DNA of 64,000 nt from Dactylorhiza incarnata (Eukaryota; Streptophyta; Magnoliopsida; Asparagales; Orchidaceae), in NCBI GenBank assembly GCA_033032865.1, contig JAWHQI010000268.1, positions 310,001 to 374,000 on the forward strand. The letters are read 5' to 3'. This document shows, one piece after another, positions 21,438 through 32,880 of the stretch. The translations under genes were made by a program, and so were the position numbers. Below the pieces are notes generated by a model. The model worked only from the letters and a program-made list of their open reading frames with translations, was not told the origin of the DNA and did no database searches. Every line of letters starts with the position of its first letter. Within the stretch, counting starts at the first letter, position 1.

Positions 21438-22318
21438 TAAATATTCCGTTATGCAAAATCAAAAAACAAACTTGATAACTCCTGACAGAAAATATCTGCA
21501 TTTTCAGCATACAGAAATAATGACTGCTGTAACAGTTAGACTTAAATTCATTTCTCGCTTACAAGATACAGGTTTTTGAGAAATGTGTGCCTACAAGGAT
21601 CAGACAGAGTATAAATTGTTTAAATTAAAAGCTAATAACTTTGTTTTTTTTTTTAAACAAAGCAATTCATATACTGTTCATTTGTTACAGAAATACCATT
21701 AAAAAGTGAATGTATATTAAATATACTGGGTATTGGAAATACAAAAGTACATGAAGAAAAATGATATCCAATCTTGTTGCTAAAAATATGAAGCAGCCTC
21801 CATCATGTAACAATCATTGTAGCTCTATCCACGGTTGTTCGTAAATCAAATAATTTGTGAATCGATTCATGAAGGTTTAATGAAGATTCATTTTTTTGTA
21901 TTCGAATCCAAATTCAGATTCGAGTGATATTTGAATCCGAATCCAAATTCAGATTCGAGTGATATTTGAATCCGAATCCAAATAATATTCTCTATTGGCT
22001 ATATTCACACATAGAAGCAATATATATTTAAATAAATTTTTTATAATTAAATTATCTAAATCTGAATTCGATTCTAGGATTTCTGGACAAATCCAAATCT
22101 GAATCCAGATTATTCTATGACAAATTTGAATTCAATTTAAGAGCTATTCGATTTGATTATGTTCGTGTACCTATTTGGGGGGAAATCCTACGGCACGTAA
22201 CAAAATTCCCAATTTGATTTACACATCAAATAAAATTGAATTCAAGGATGCATTTCAACCAATCTCGAATAAATATTAACCAAAAGTTTGTAAATATAAA
22301 AAATAAATAATTAACAAA
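21438..22318. other. AT-rich intergenic with a 42-bp tandem duplication
   Basis: A segment containing CCAAATTCAGATTCGAGTGA followed by TATTTGAATCCGAAT is present twice in tandem at about 21900-21982, within a longer ATTCGAATCC-rich stretch resembling ends of hAT-like repeats. No gene. Confidence 0.6.
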
Positions 22319-22560
22319 ACTGCCCCTGGAAGTTAGCATAATTACAGATTGCAAGCGTCTTACTTTGGAAATTACAAAAACTTCCCTGAGTTTAAATTTC
22401 ATAACATTTATGCAGAAAAATACCACCCTTGAGTGAAATTTGGGGGGTCTTTTACCGCATGTAGGTTATGATAGGTACACTCACAAAGGAGATTTTTGTA
22501 ATTTCAAAAGAGAGGTGCAACCTGTAATTTAGCAAACTTAGAGGGGAGTTCACAGTAAAT
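22319..22560. repeat. Foldback element, about 240 bp palindrome
   Basis: The left arm (CCCCTGGAAGTTAGC, TTGGAAATTACAAAAACTTC) is complementary to the right arm (GATTTTTGTAATTTC, AGCAAACTTAGAGGGG) around a short centre near 22438. The arms have diverged moderately. Confidence 0.7.
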
Positions 22561-22564
22561 GACA

Positions 22565-23007
22565 CTAAATAAAACAACAGGAATATCAATGAACATAAAA
22601 AAAGTGCTTTGCGACGATATTAACGGCAGCAAATTCATATCGAACGATTCTCAAAAGAAATATAAACGAATACGCAAAATTACAAGCCGCAATACGAAGA
22701 ACAGCAGAAGCTAAACTTCAGATAAATGTCAACTAATAATCAAAAATATCAAAGCAGAAGTCACTCTGCAGGCATAACACATACATAGCATATAATGCTA
22801 ACAAATCCATCACATAACTGCACACGATAGCCGGTGCAGGACACAAAACAAACTATGAAAGCAGATTCCAACACAAGGCGCTCGTGAGTCGCAACACAAC
22901 GATTAGACTTCAAACAACACTCAAGACTTCAAACGGCCCAACAACGACTTATTCTATGGACAAGGACGAGAAAAAGACGAAAAGCACGAATAACATTGTC
23001 AAAGATC
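22565..23007 (-). other. Probable 3' UTR of eIF5 and downstream spacer
   Basis: No coding frame is supported. Sequence immediately below 23008 should be the eIF5 3' UTR; its end cannot be fixed because no clear polyadenylation motif was seen. Confidence 0.4.
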
Positions 23008-24318
23008 TCAGTCTTCCTCAGACTCCGCACTCTCGAGCCATTCGACGAAAGGCTTCATATTCTTCCATATCTGAGAGCTCTTGGTCGCTCCAGAAACGCC
23101 TTCCTGGTACCACTCGACCACGGACTCCTCCTCGAGAAGGTCAGCATCATACAGAACTTTGACGGCCAGAGCCACCTCCTTCACAGCATCCCCATTACAC
23201 TTGTCGCAGAATGCCTCTACAGCACGGAGCAAGAGCATCTGTGCGCCGTCTTCCTGCACGGCAGCGGCGATGAAATTTTTCTTCCTGGTCACCTCCTTCG
23301 CAAACCCTTTCCCAATCCCGTCAAAGATCGCCTCGAAGAGAGCATCCATGACCTCCTGCGGTGAACCGGCCAGCGATTTCGCAAATTTCACAAGCTCGAT
23401 TGGCTTTGAACCCTTCTCCGCTTCGTCCTTGATCTCCGCGACGAGTTTTTCATGGATGATGGTTCCATTAGATTTAGGGGATTCAGGTTTCTTCTGTTTC
23501 TTTTCGGGCTTTGAATCCTTCTCGTCGATCGTAGAAAGCATGACCATCTCGGCGGTGACAGAATTCAGCTGCTCCTGGATGCGCTGCCGAGCTGCTTCGG
23601 CGGAGGCGTCGGTCTGCCACTGGACGTCGTCCTCGCCGGCCGCCTCAACGTCGTCCCCCTGGCTTCCATTAGGTGAGTTAGAGTTCCCGTCCTCATCGGA
23701 ACCGGCCGCCTTCTTCTTACCTGTAGGCTTCGAAGGCACGGCTTCCTTGGAAGTCTTCTTCTTTGTCGTCTCCTTCTTCACCTTCTTCTGCTCTTCGTCA
23801 GCTGCCTCCCCTTCCTTGAGCCTCTCCTTCTCCGCCCTCCTCATCGCCTTCTTATCCTTCGAGCCCTTCTTCTGCTCGGGCGGGTTCTTGATGATAAAGG
23901 TTGTGAGCTTGTCCCTCATATCAACATCCGATAGGAATCCGCAGGCAGCGCATTTCAGCGTTATCATCTGGGTCTTTGTAATCATGATTTCGGTCTCGGG
24001 GTTCCCGCATCCGTAGCACTGGACGTACTTCTTGATGAAATTCTCGAGCAGCCCAGCTAATTTCACAGTCTCGTGGGCGCCGTTGACGTGGGATGTGCCG
24101 GTTTTTTCGTCGAACTTGGACTGGGCTCCAAGCTCGCATCCGAAGTATTTGGTGGTGTAAGAGGCCGGGCGGGCCAGTGCTTTCGCGATATCAACCATAT
24201 TCACCACATTGGTCTTGATGCCATTGCCCCGCCCCTCGATTTTTGTTATCATTCTCGGCATTTTATACCTGTAGAAAGCATCATCGCTGTTGGCGGCACC
24301 TATATTTTGGAATGCCAT
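23008..24318 (-). CDS. EIF5: Eukaryotic translation initiation factor 5 (eIF5)
   Basis: This is an intact single-exon frame of 436 residues, a normal length for plant eIF5. I start it at 24318 because plant eIF5 proteins begin MA-QNIG; the upstream in-frame ATG at 24369 adds 17 non-conserved residues. Residues 1-130 form the GTPase-activating domain, with FYRYKMPRM holding the arginine finger (Arg17). Four zinc-binding Cys are at 101, 104, 123 and 126. A Lys/Glu-rich linker (about 140-220) precedes an EDDVQWQTDASAEAARQR motif. The C-terminal W2/HEAT domain (about 290-430) ends in acidic-aromatic boxes (EESVVEWYQEG, FVEWLESAESEED). eIF5 stimulates GTP hydrolysis by eIF2 at start-codon recognition and links eIF2, eIF3 and eIF1 in the cytosol. 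No frameshift or missing key residue was seen. Confidence 0.98.
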   Translation of the reverse strand: MAFQNIGAANSDDAFYRYKMPRMITKIEGRGNGIKTNVVNMVDIAKALARPASYTTKYFGCELGAQSKFDEKTGTSHVNGAHETVKLAGLLENFIKKYVQCYGCGNPETEIMITKTQMITLKCAACGFLSDVDMRDKLTTFIIKNPPEQKKGSKDKKAMRRAEKERLKEGEAADEEQKKVKKETTKKKTSKEAVPSKPTGKKKAAGSDEDGNSNSPNGSQGDDVEAAGEDDVQWQTDASAEAARQRIQEQLNSVTAEMVMLSTIDEKDSKPEKKQKKPESPKSNGTIIHEKLVAEIKDEAEKGSKPIELVKFAKSLAGSPQEVMDALFEAIFDGIGKGFAKEVTRKKNFIAAAVQEDGAQMLLLRAVEAFCDKCNGDAVKEVALAVKVLYDADLLEEESVVEWYQEGVSGATKSSQIWKNMKPFVEWLESAESEED

Positions 24319-25093
24319 TTCCGATGGAAATAGAAAAAATGTCAAGATTGTAGCAGGAAATGTCGGCAAAAACAGACTGCGGGGAGCTTCTTTAAATGAT
24401 CCGAAACTGGTATTTCCTCTATTTGGTTTTCACCAAGTATTTCGAAAGAACATGTATACTTTTTTCTGGAAGTAGGGCGGTACTCTCCAAGTAACCCGAT
24501 TGATCCCAAATAAAAAGAGTCCAATTCAGACATAAAAGACGCACTGCACCGGACACCCTCCACTTCAACAGATAGACAAGATCAAAGATATAATTGATAG
24601 CTCTTGGCAAAGAATTGATCTGCATAGATATGTAACAAATGTCCATAATTAATGAATGAGCTTCTGATATAACAGGTATTTAAGCATTATGAAACTCATT
24701 ACATGCTATTATTCCCATGTTTTAAAACAATATGAATCTGACACATACCTCACATTAATAGTAAATAACTTGAAAAAAAAATCATGCCAGGCCCACAAAT
24801 TGGTCATTTGTTATAGAGATCATTATCACAATGAAAAATAATTGGCATATCAATTTATAGAAATGTTATCTACTTTATACTACTTCCATTTTTATACGGC
24901 AGCTCATCGAAAACAATCTACCAAAATTAATAAGAGAAAAGCATGATAAAATCACAAAATGGAACTTGTTATTCGTGGTGATGATGCGTTAAAAGACCAC
25001 ATGAATTTGCACAACTTGTCAATAAAAAAACATCAAGCTAATAAAAAAATTTAAGTGCTAGTCACTTAGTAGGAGGGGGAGGGGGTTTATGTG

Positions 25094-25151
25094 AAGAGGA
25101 AGAAGTTTCGGTAAGGCAGGAGGGAGGAAATGTGAAGTCAAAATAGAGTTT
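25094..25151. repeat. 58-bp exact direct repeat, copy 1 (copy 2 at 26024-26081)
   Basis: The block from AAGAGGAAGAAGTTTCGG to AAAATAGAGTTT is identical base for base at both positions, 930 bp apart, in otherwise unrelated flanks. Confidence 0.9.
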
Positions 25152-26023
25152 TTTTTAACACTTTTTCAAAGCTAGTTTTGCAAAAGATGACAGGTGCCAC
25201 AAGTTTGTAGGTGAGCCCCGCCGCCTAAGTATTATCCAGTAGTTCTAGCAACTACTGCTAAGAAAAACAAAGCAACCAATTCTCTTTGAAAATCTCTAAA
25301 TTGTTCTATTCTTTCGAAAATTACTTTGCTGAGGATTGCATATTGTAATTAACTGCCAGTAATGCTTTCATCTTTTTACAATAATTCAAAAAAATTATGT
25401 GGATTTTTCACTCTTCAGCCACTTCTTAAATTGTTGAGATTATGTCCATATGATTCTCATTAATGAGACAGTTCTTACAAGAATCAAGTACTTATTCCTA
25501 ATTTTTCTATCAAACTAGTTATTCAATTATCAACAAATATAAAAATATATTTTCACTTTATGACATTTATGTCCACAGGCTTCAATGTTGTTTCGGCTCT
25601 ATACAGAGTCATTATAACCTAAAATCTATAAGCCTATAACATGTAAAAATGGAGTCAATTTTAATCCATATACTAGTGCACACAACCTACAATTACTGCT
25701 TTCTCTCCCAAAAATCTCTCCTTTTGGAATGAAAAATATGTTGGGGGAAATTATGATTTGTCAAGTCTTCTTTATATTCCAAGTTAAAAATTCATGCTAA
25801 ATAGATAAATTTAAACCAAGTCAATTAAAAACTACATGTATTTGTAAGAAGTATTCCTGAGAATAAAATGATCTTCACTACCACATATTTCATCATCATT
25901 TTGAAATTGGAAAAATGGTATCTTAACTATTGAGATCGAGTCAAAAGAGTGAAAGGCCATAGTTATACAAGGGGTATCATGCATACAAATAGCCATGTAA
26001 AGAGAGGTAAAACTAAAATAGTT

Positions 26024-26081
26024 AAGAGGAAGAAGTTTCGGTAAGGCAGGAGGGAGGAAATGTGAAGTCAAAATAGAGTTT
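26024..26081. repeat. 58-bp exact direct repeat, copy 2
   Basis: Identical to 25094-25151. No transposon termini or target duplication accompany either copy. Confidence 0.9.
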
Positions 26082-26840
26082 ACTCACTTTAAAACCTAAA
26101 GTTATTGCACCTAAAAACAAAGAAGCTCACTTATGTTGGCCTAAAAATGACCCCAACCGGGAAGAGGTACAAGTTAGGACCACCACCAAGGAGACATGCA
26201 AGGCTTCATAATCTCACTTTTCCCCACCCAACCACTTAGATTTTTTTCCACACCTGCAACAACTCTGCTTGAAAGTAAGAGGTTTTCTCAAATAAGCTTG
26301 TAACAGTAATATTTCTCCAACAATCGTCATTTTAATTCAGCACTTCTACTTCAGAAAGTTCCTTTAATATTTTCTCCAGTATTTTTGTTCCAAATTCTCT
26401 CTATAAAATTTCGTATGCTTTTCTTGTCTAACAGTTTATTGACTCGTCTGCAACATTCTTACATCCATCATTACAGTGGTTCTGAGCCTTCCCATTCATT
26501 GTGGATGGTTGTCTTTTGTCTAATGGCTCTTAACAGAATGCCTTATCAAATAATCATAAGCGCCCCTAATGGAGCATCTATGAACTTGACTTTTCAAAAT
26601 TCATAATTATCTCCAGTGGAAAATAATCACAAGCACTCCTGATGAAGCATGTATGGACCTTGATCTTTCAAATTTTATAGTTATCTCCATTAAAGCAGGT
26701 AAAGAAGAATCTAGGTAGACAATAGAGGCAGCCATAGTATACACGAAGTTGAAGGGAGGGAAGGGGTGTGGAGGTGTTGTGCGGTAAATAAAGTTTAAGT
26801 AATAAAAAATAGGTGTGCCCAGATTTTACATGACATGAAC

Positions 26841-27798
26841 TGAGGTAATCACTATCCTCAAACACAACGAAGTAGTTTAATAAATAGCGGAATACAATTA
26901 TATTAAGGATCCCTCTAAGAGTTTATTTCTCCTACGAGAGCCTAACAAGACTACTCAGACAAGATAAAGAAAATGACTCTCCTCGCTACCTTATATATAA
27001 GTTGGAGTAGGCATAAACGAAATAACAAAAATGTCACTTGTTGCATGTGTTGAGTATGCAGCTGTTTCAAGATTCTTTGCTAGTGTTTTCCCTGACTCTC
27101 TCTGACTTCTTCAAAAGCAACTACCGTGAATAGTCGATCCCCGTGGGTCTACTGCCCAGATGGATATTCTAGGGCTACATAGACAACATAACATGTGCTT
27201 GATTATAGTGACGGCGCTTAGCGAGGCGACTGTGAGTCATAAAGAGTCGTATTTGTATCAATACTTACCTCCCAAAAATCATCATTGTCCTCAAGGTCGA
27301 GGCCCGAAGGGATCATCCTCAAGGCCGATCGGGCTGAAGGTGGGCGGAACTGCATGATGAGGCCACTTGGGGTTCGAAATTGAACCCAAGTTTGGCAGCA
27401 AGTCGGACCAATGATAACTAATTGTTATCGTCGTGCACAAATGAAGTAGATAAATAAGCAGTGGAATACAATATATAGAGGCAAACTCAATATACAATCT
27501 CTTCATGGAAGGATCCCTCTAAGAGCTTACTTCTCCTATGAAAGCCTAACAATTAACAAGAACATTGATCCAAAATAAATAAAAAATGACTCTCTTACAC
27601 TCTCTTATATAGGTGGGATTGGGCATACATACAACAACACTCAAGCCTTTATCCCACCATAGTGAAAAAATTGTCACTAGAGCTACATAGACAATATAAA
27701 GCATGTTAGGCTATGGTGACGGCGCTTGGCAAGGCGGCCATGCAACCAAATAATCATATTCATATAGCGAACATCCGAAGTATTTCGAGTCTGTATCA
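26841..27798 (-). mobile_element. Short LTR-retrotransposon derivative (TRIM-like LTR pair)
   Basis: Two related direct repeats of about 400 bp, 26841-27260 and 27412-27798, share GGATCCCTCTAAGAG, AATGACTCTC, GCTACATAGACAA and GTGACGGCGCTT. Both end in GTATCA. Only 151 bp separates them. On the minus strand GATTTTTGGGAGGTAAG abuts the left repeat like a polypurine tract. The spacer still translates weakly as a pol tail. The repeats differ noticeably, so the insertion is old; no target duplication remains. Confidence 0.6.
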
Positions 27799-29650
27799 AT
27801 CCAAGTAGGGTTCAAGTCAAGTAAGCCTCTGGAGATCCAAAAGACTTGATTCTATCCAATTTTAGGTCAACACAAAAACTGAAAGTAACCAGCAACTCAT
27901 CTTTCTGGGAACTCATATCAAATATTTTTTATGTAATTTTTAAGTTAGAAGTAATCCATGAAAGGTACAGCAGTCCAAAATTTTTTTGAGACAAGTCTAA
28001 AACCTAAACTTAACCCAACAAATTGGGTATACATAATCTTTTAAAAAACTCAAATCTAGTATTACTATTTTATTAATTTACAAGTTGAATTTGTATTTGG
28101 TCATTTATCTTGGCAATTTCGTGTAGTTTAATACTAATCAAATGAAACTCAACTACTTCCAATTAATAAACTAATCTAGTTCAACCATCTCTTTTCAAAG
28201 TCGTAATTGGAAAGAACACAAAAGAGAAAAGCTTTCAAAGGAAAAAATGTCTCATATAAATTTGTATAGCAAATCAAGTGTAACCATGATCATCATAATC
28301 ATCATATCCTAACTAATTGGAGCATACGTTATGCATCCATATTTCTCATTCATTCATCCCAAGCGTTGCATCATTTAATCTTCTCACTATTATTAACACA
28401 ATGTTGAGCATCTCTTATGTAATTAATCAAAATGCTTCTTCTCCAATCATTTGTCATACTCTTGTTCCTTGAAATTTTAAATAAATAAAAATCGTTAATG
28501 AAATAGTGGGCAATATCCCCAACTTAAAATTATAATAAGCATCTCATCTTGACTTAAATTTTGATTTTATGCAGCTTCTATTGACATAATTTATGTTACT
28601 AGATAAATCTATAAAAAAATCATTAGCTTGTACTCTATGCAATCAAAAATTATTTCCTACTAAATCACTTTTAATAAGCAATAATTTCAATTTTTCATAA
28701 CTCCTTCATCTTCAACTAAGATCATATTATCTTTGCTCCTAATGCATCTAACTTGATTATCTTTGCTCCTAATGGCTCTAACTTCATCAAAGTCAGATCC
28801 CTTATCCATTACTATAACTATTACAGATATCTTATTTTATCCTTAGTGAGTTAATTATAAATTATAAATTCTACGGCTCTAGCTTTGCACATAGTAGTAT
28901 TTGTATACCTTTGAACTAATATAATCATTACAAGCATCAATAGTATTCAAGTCACTTTTTAAAAACACATTTATTTTTCTAAATAATCTTTTGTGCCACT
29001 ATTTTTGTGATTGTATCCCTTTATCATTGCATGGCACCTCTAAACTCTTCAAACTCCTATCAAAATATTAATAATGGGATCAATGGTCTTATTGGGCATC
29101 AAATTCAGCTCAAATAATAATTATACCCTTTCTTGGCAAACAATCTTAGAAGATTAATAATTTCTCACTTCAAATTCCATTATTATGGTCATTAGTGCTC
29201 CTAAGATATGCATACATTACTAGTTTTATATGCTTTGCGTCTAACTCCCCTTAAACATGTGTTAAGAGATTTTTCTCATTCTAGAACAAATATCTTTCCC
29301 AATATATGTTTTCACAAATGCAATATCATATGCTACCATAAAATCACGTCTAGCTTTTCCAAATGCATTTTCAATATCCGTACCAACCATAAATAATATG
29401 ATATTCCAACATATTAGAACATATGTTTCAATCAAATTCATCATCAATAATAAATATCATTTCTTTTAGTCATAACATATAACTTCTCAAAATTGATTCT
29501 AAAAATCTTCGAAAACAACAAGGGAGCATAGCTCATAATTTTTTTAATAGCAATCACCATATCATGAATCATATTCATTTAAATAATTATATCTTGCACT
29601 TTCAATTTAATTACTATCACAACACCATTCTATTGAGCCTGACGAGTGTA
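27799..29650. other. AT-rich stretch, no gene recognised
   Basis: A 60-codon minus-strand frame at 29262-29447 was not recognisable. A direct repeat TTATCTTTGCTCCTAATG(C/G) occurs twice near 28730-28782. It may be decayed transposon or intron sequence. Confidence 0.4.
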
Positions 29651-29654
29651 AGGC

Positions 29655-29840
29655 GCAACCACATCCATTTTAAATAATCAGCATCAAACATTAGTTCATC
29701 TCCTTGATTAGATTCTTCATCTATTCTACTAATTAAACATTCATTACTATCATTTATATCTCTTAAAAATAGAATCAATATAGTCACTTGCATCATATCT
29801 AAGTCTCAACGCTCGATTATGTTTCACGATCGCTAAACCA
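29655..29840 (-). pseudogene. hAT transposase C-terminal tail fragment
   Basis: The minus strand encodes HNRALRLRYDASDYIDS. After a one-base shift it continues in another frame with LRDINDSNECLISRIDEE and ELMFDADYLKW. This resembles the end of plant hAT transposase-like proteins (the RALRRRYDARDxIDPI...NEWL region) after the dimerisation domain. Upstream domains were not found, so only a tail remains. Confidence 0.55.
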
Positions 29841-31560
29841 TGCAAAAATTATTGGGTTCTTGTATTATTTCTTTCTTTATTTTGAAAAAAAATTACAACA
29901 GAAATTTCACCTAGGCGCGTCTTTTATGCTCCAAAAGCACACAAAAAACGCACGAAGGCGCAAACCTTTGGGCCTGGTGAGCCTTGAGCCTTAGGCTCAT
30001 CTTTAACAGCATATACTCCTGATTATAAGAGAACTGCATCTCCTTCATAATATGCATACAATTCTAAATCTATTAATAGATGCTATCAATTATGAATGCC
30101 AAAAGTTAGCACAATATTCCATTGCATGCCTAATCACTAAGACCTTTGTAAAAATCATTCAAACATTTTTGTACAATGAGAATTACTCAAAACTTGAAGA
30201 GGTCATCAAGTTATCCAAATACTAATATTCTTGTCAACTAGCAGATCATAAGATATGTTGTAAACTTGAAATAATAACTAAAAATAGCAACAATTGCAAT
30301 TATACTACATTAACGAATCAAAATTTGGAGCGAGGAGACATTGAAAAGTACTTCTGACATAAAAATAGGCAATAGCATATTCAAGAAAGAGCTTGGAGAA
30401 TTGCTTACCACATATTAACCAACATTCTTTGAACTATATCTAGTACTACGAAATGAAAATAAAAAAAATAAGGAAAGAATAAGAAGGAAAAAATAAGAAT
30501 TTCGCTAACATGAAATAGTTCCATATTATAGCATTACAAAAACAACACAATTAAGTGTTATCCAGTATTAATAAAGGACATCAAATATTTGAACCACGCT
30601 AGCATTCATCAACCACAGTTGAATGAAAGGTTGCACCATAGGTGGAACAATATACTCTGATGACTTGCACCCGCGAAGCAAAAAATAAAAGGCACTTATA
30701 CATTTCTAAAACAAGATGCCAATAAAAAACAATCAAGTATAACCATTACTCGCTTTCAAGCAAAATAAAAGATATTATAACACACTTCTAAATTTGAAAT
30801 GCAGCGCATTGAAACCAGCTTCATCCACACAAAATGTAATTCATTTTTACTTTAAAAAAAGGTTTGATGTCAGAATTGAAGGAGTGCATAAAAATAACTT
30901 CTCTGTCAGAGGATCCAAACAAATTGAAGGATATAGTCGGTTTTCGGTGCTTATAAATCAAAAACACGATTGTAACACAATATCAATGTGAAACTAAGAG
31001 ATAAATAAAGAACTTATTCTTCAACAATAAAGACTTGTAACAATTTGCTTTCTAACGAAAACCATGATCAATACCTTTGAATTGAGGGCTTCCACTGGAA
31101 CATTTCTTTTTTAGTTTTCTTAAAGAATATCTTGAAATTGTTAAGAAATTCATAAAATAAGATTCATACAAATGTTCCCGTAATACAAATATTCACAAAA
31201 AAGTAATAGAACAATGAAATCAAACAGCAAAAGCTTTATACTCAACTGAAACATCTCAAATGAGCTAAGCAAAAGCATAAACAAGGAAGATCTACCAGAA
31301 ATAAAATACTATAAAATTGCGTCACAGCAATAGAAAATAACTGGGTTCAACCACAAAAATATCATTTCAATTTAACAGTATTGAATAATATATCTATTCA
31401 GTCATATAACATCAGAAGCCAGAACATACGAGAGCCATAATTGTTAAAAGCAGTGAACAACAAAATCATTTCTTCCCATCGAACCTAAAACCAAATACTC
31501 CTCACTTTATAACAATCGATTGTGAAAAGGAATCAGAATTTCAACAAGATGTGGTGATCG
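29841..31560. other. AT-rich stretch, no gene recognised
   Basis: No supported frame. If the eIF5 leader exon at 31883-32110 is real, this lies in its intron. Confidence 0.4.
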
Positions 31561-31567
31561 GCCAAGA

Positions 31568-31869
31568 AGAAATCACAGAACAAAGGCAAAAAAAATTCAG
31601 ATCTAAAGTTTTTAAGAGCAAGCTGAAGTTTTGATATATATGAGCGTGGACAAAAAAAAAGGCAGAAACATTTCAGATCTGGCGCATGTAAGAGGAAAAA
31701 AGAGAACAGTTGGCTACATATATATAGAGAAAAGAAATCACAGAACAAAGGCAAAAAAAATTCAGATCTGAAGCTTTTAAGCGCAAGCTGAATTTTGATA
31801 ATGGGTGTGGACAACAAAAAGGCAGAAACATTTCAGATCTAAAGCATGTAAGAGGAAGAAGAGAACAGG
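31568..31869. repeat. Tandem duplication, about 165-bp unit, two copies
   Basis: AATCACAGAACAAAGGCAAA, TTCAGATCT and AGGCAGAAACATTTCAGATC recur in the same order at about 31568-31708 and 31733-31869. The second copy ends right next to the candidate splice donor of the exon at 31883-32110. Confidence 0.88.
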
Positions 31870-31882
31870 GGAAGATAGATAC

Positions 31883-32110
31883 CTGATAACGGAAAATACG
31901 CACCTGAAAGGAGAAGGAGATACGCAAGTTTGTGTAGAATATGATCTGCTCTCGGGAAGGAGCTCCGTCGACAGAAATAGCTGGAAGAGGGAGCTTCGCC
32001 GGCGTAGATGGAATCGAACTTTAGAAGTGGTGGTTTGCGACGGTGCCGACTTGGAGCGAGGAGGAAGCGTTTTAGAGAGGGCAATGATCTAGATGCGGAG
32101 GAAACCCTAC
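31883..32110 (-). other. Candidate non-coding first exon, possibly of eIF5
   Basis: On the minus strand this CT-rich stretch looks like a plant leader. It begins near a telo-box (AAACCCTA in plus coordinates 32103-32110, AGGGTTT on the transcript strand) and ends at one of two good donors, TTTCAG|GTGCGT (exon end 31904) or ATCAG|GTATC (31883). Telo-boxes are typical of translation-machinery genes, and eIF5 is the next minus-strand gene downstream. The implied 5' UTR intron would be about 7.5 kb and include the TRIM-like insertion. The link is inference; the splice signals and telo-box are visible. Confidence 0.45.
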
Positions 32111-32241
32111 CACGGAGTCCGCTTTTAGAGCGTCGAGCGGAGAAGTATCGGGGATTTCCGACTTTACATATGGGGAGTACAATCCAAGTGGAAGAACAAT
32201 CGGACGGTCGATTTACTCTGATGGTCTCGTTCACCCAAAAA

Positions 32242-32254
32242 ATATTATTATTAC

Positions 32255-32285
<31 letters not shown>

Positions 32286-32286
32286 T
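32242..32286. repeat. (ATT)n microsatellite
   Basis: About fourteen ATT triplets with one interruption (TTACTATT). It lies between two divergent candidate leaders. Confidence 0.95.
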
Positions 32287-32419
32287 AAATAGTGAGCGAT
32301 CGTTCGCTGTGGCCTTCTGTGCGATCACATCGCTATGGCTTTCTGTGCGATCACATTAGTACCTTAGCATTTGTGGGCCAATGATATCCGCATTACAATA
32401 ATAGATATACGCGCTCATA

Positions 32420-32720
32420 CTAGTCTCTTTTTTAGGGTTTTACGAATGCATATCCGCAATCACTATTTGGCCGGCAGCATTTCGCGAAAAACATTGTTCA
32501 TCTTCCTCTTTCGCGATCCCGAACCGCACTGTTCAGCCTTGGATACGCCGACTGTTTTCCTCCCCATGTATCGCCGGCAGCTCTCCTCCCCGAACCAGTC
32601 CACCACCGAAGGCTCTCCTGCAAGTATCGCCGGCCTCCACCGCTGAACCCCCTCAGGTATTGCCGGCAGCATTCCTCCCCGAACTTGTCCCCCACAGATT
32701 TCGATTTTTTTTTCGTATTC
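32420..32720 (+). other. Candidate plus-strand leader with telo-box
   Basis: TTTTTTAGGGTTTTACG near 32420-32436 is followed by a CT-rich, CG-containing stretch. In it, a short CGCCGGCAGC/CTCCCCGAAC module is repeated three times at 32565-32690, and there is a possible donor CCTCAG|GTATTG at 32655. No coding exon was found downstream before the transposons. Confidence 0.25.
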
Positions 32721-32880
32721 TTTGTTTCTTCATCAATTTTTCGCCGGTGTTTTTAGGATTGTGAACATTGTCTTCTTCCACATACATTACCTCTTTTTTA
32801 TAAACCCTGGAGTAGTAAACCCCAAATGCACTTTTTTTTTAGAAATTGTTTTCAATAGTTACTTAATTTATTGTTACTTA

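Larger units (their letters stand above)
24319..26840. other. eIF5 upstream region, probably 5' UTR intron; short repeats
   Basis: AT-rich sequence without credible coding frames. A possible minus-strand acceptor (CCCCGCAG) lies near 24378-24385. If the eIF5 leader starts near 32100, this whole stretch is intronic. It contains the 58-bp direct repeat pair (separate entry) and a roughly 75-bp tandem duplication at about 26548-26694, sharing AATAATCA.AAGC and TAGTTATCTCCA or ATAATTATCTCCA. Confidence 0.45.

Noticed and set aside
23081..24016. 311-codon plus-strand frame opposite eIF5
   Set aside because: It is the antisense shadow of the eIF5 coding sequence, Ser/Phe-rich with no recognisable domain.
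24319..24369. N-terminal extension of eIF5 from the ATG at 24369
   Set aside because: The 17 added residues are not conserved in plant eIF5, which begins at the MA.QNIG methionine.
27160..27506. Small frames between the TRIM-like repeats as a gene
   Set aside because: At most a scrap of pol tail in a 151-bp spacer; too short and degraded to call.
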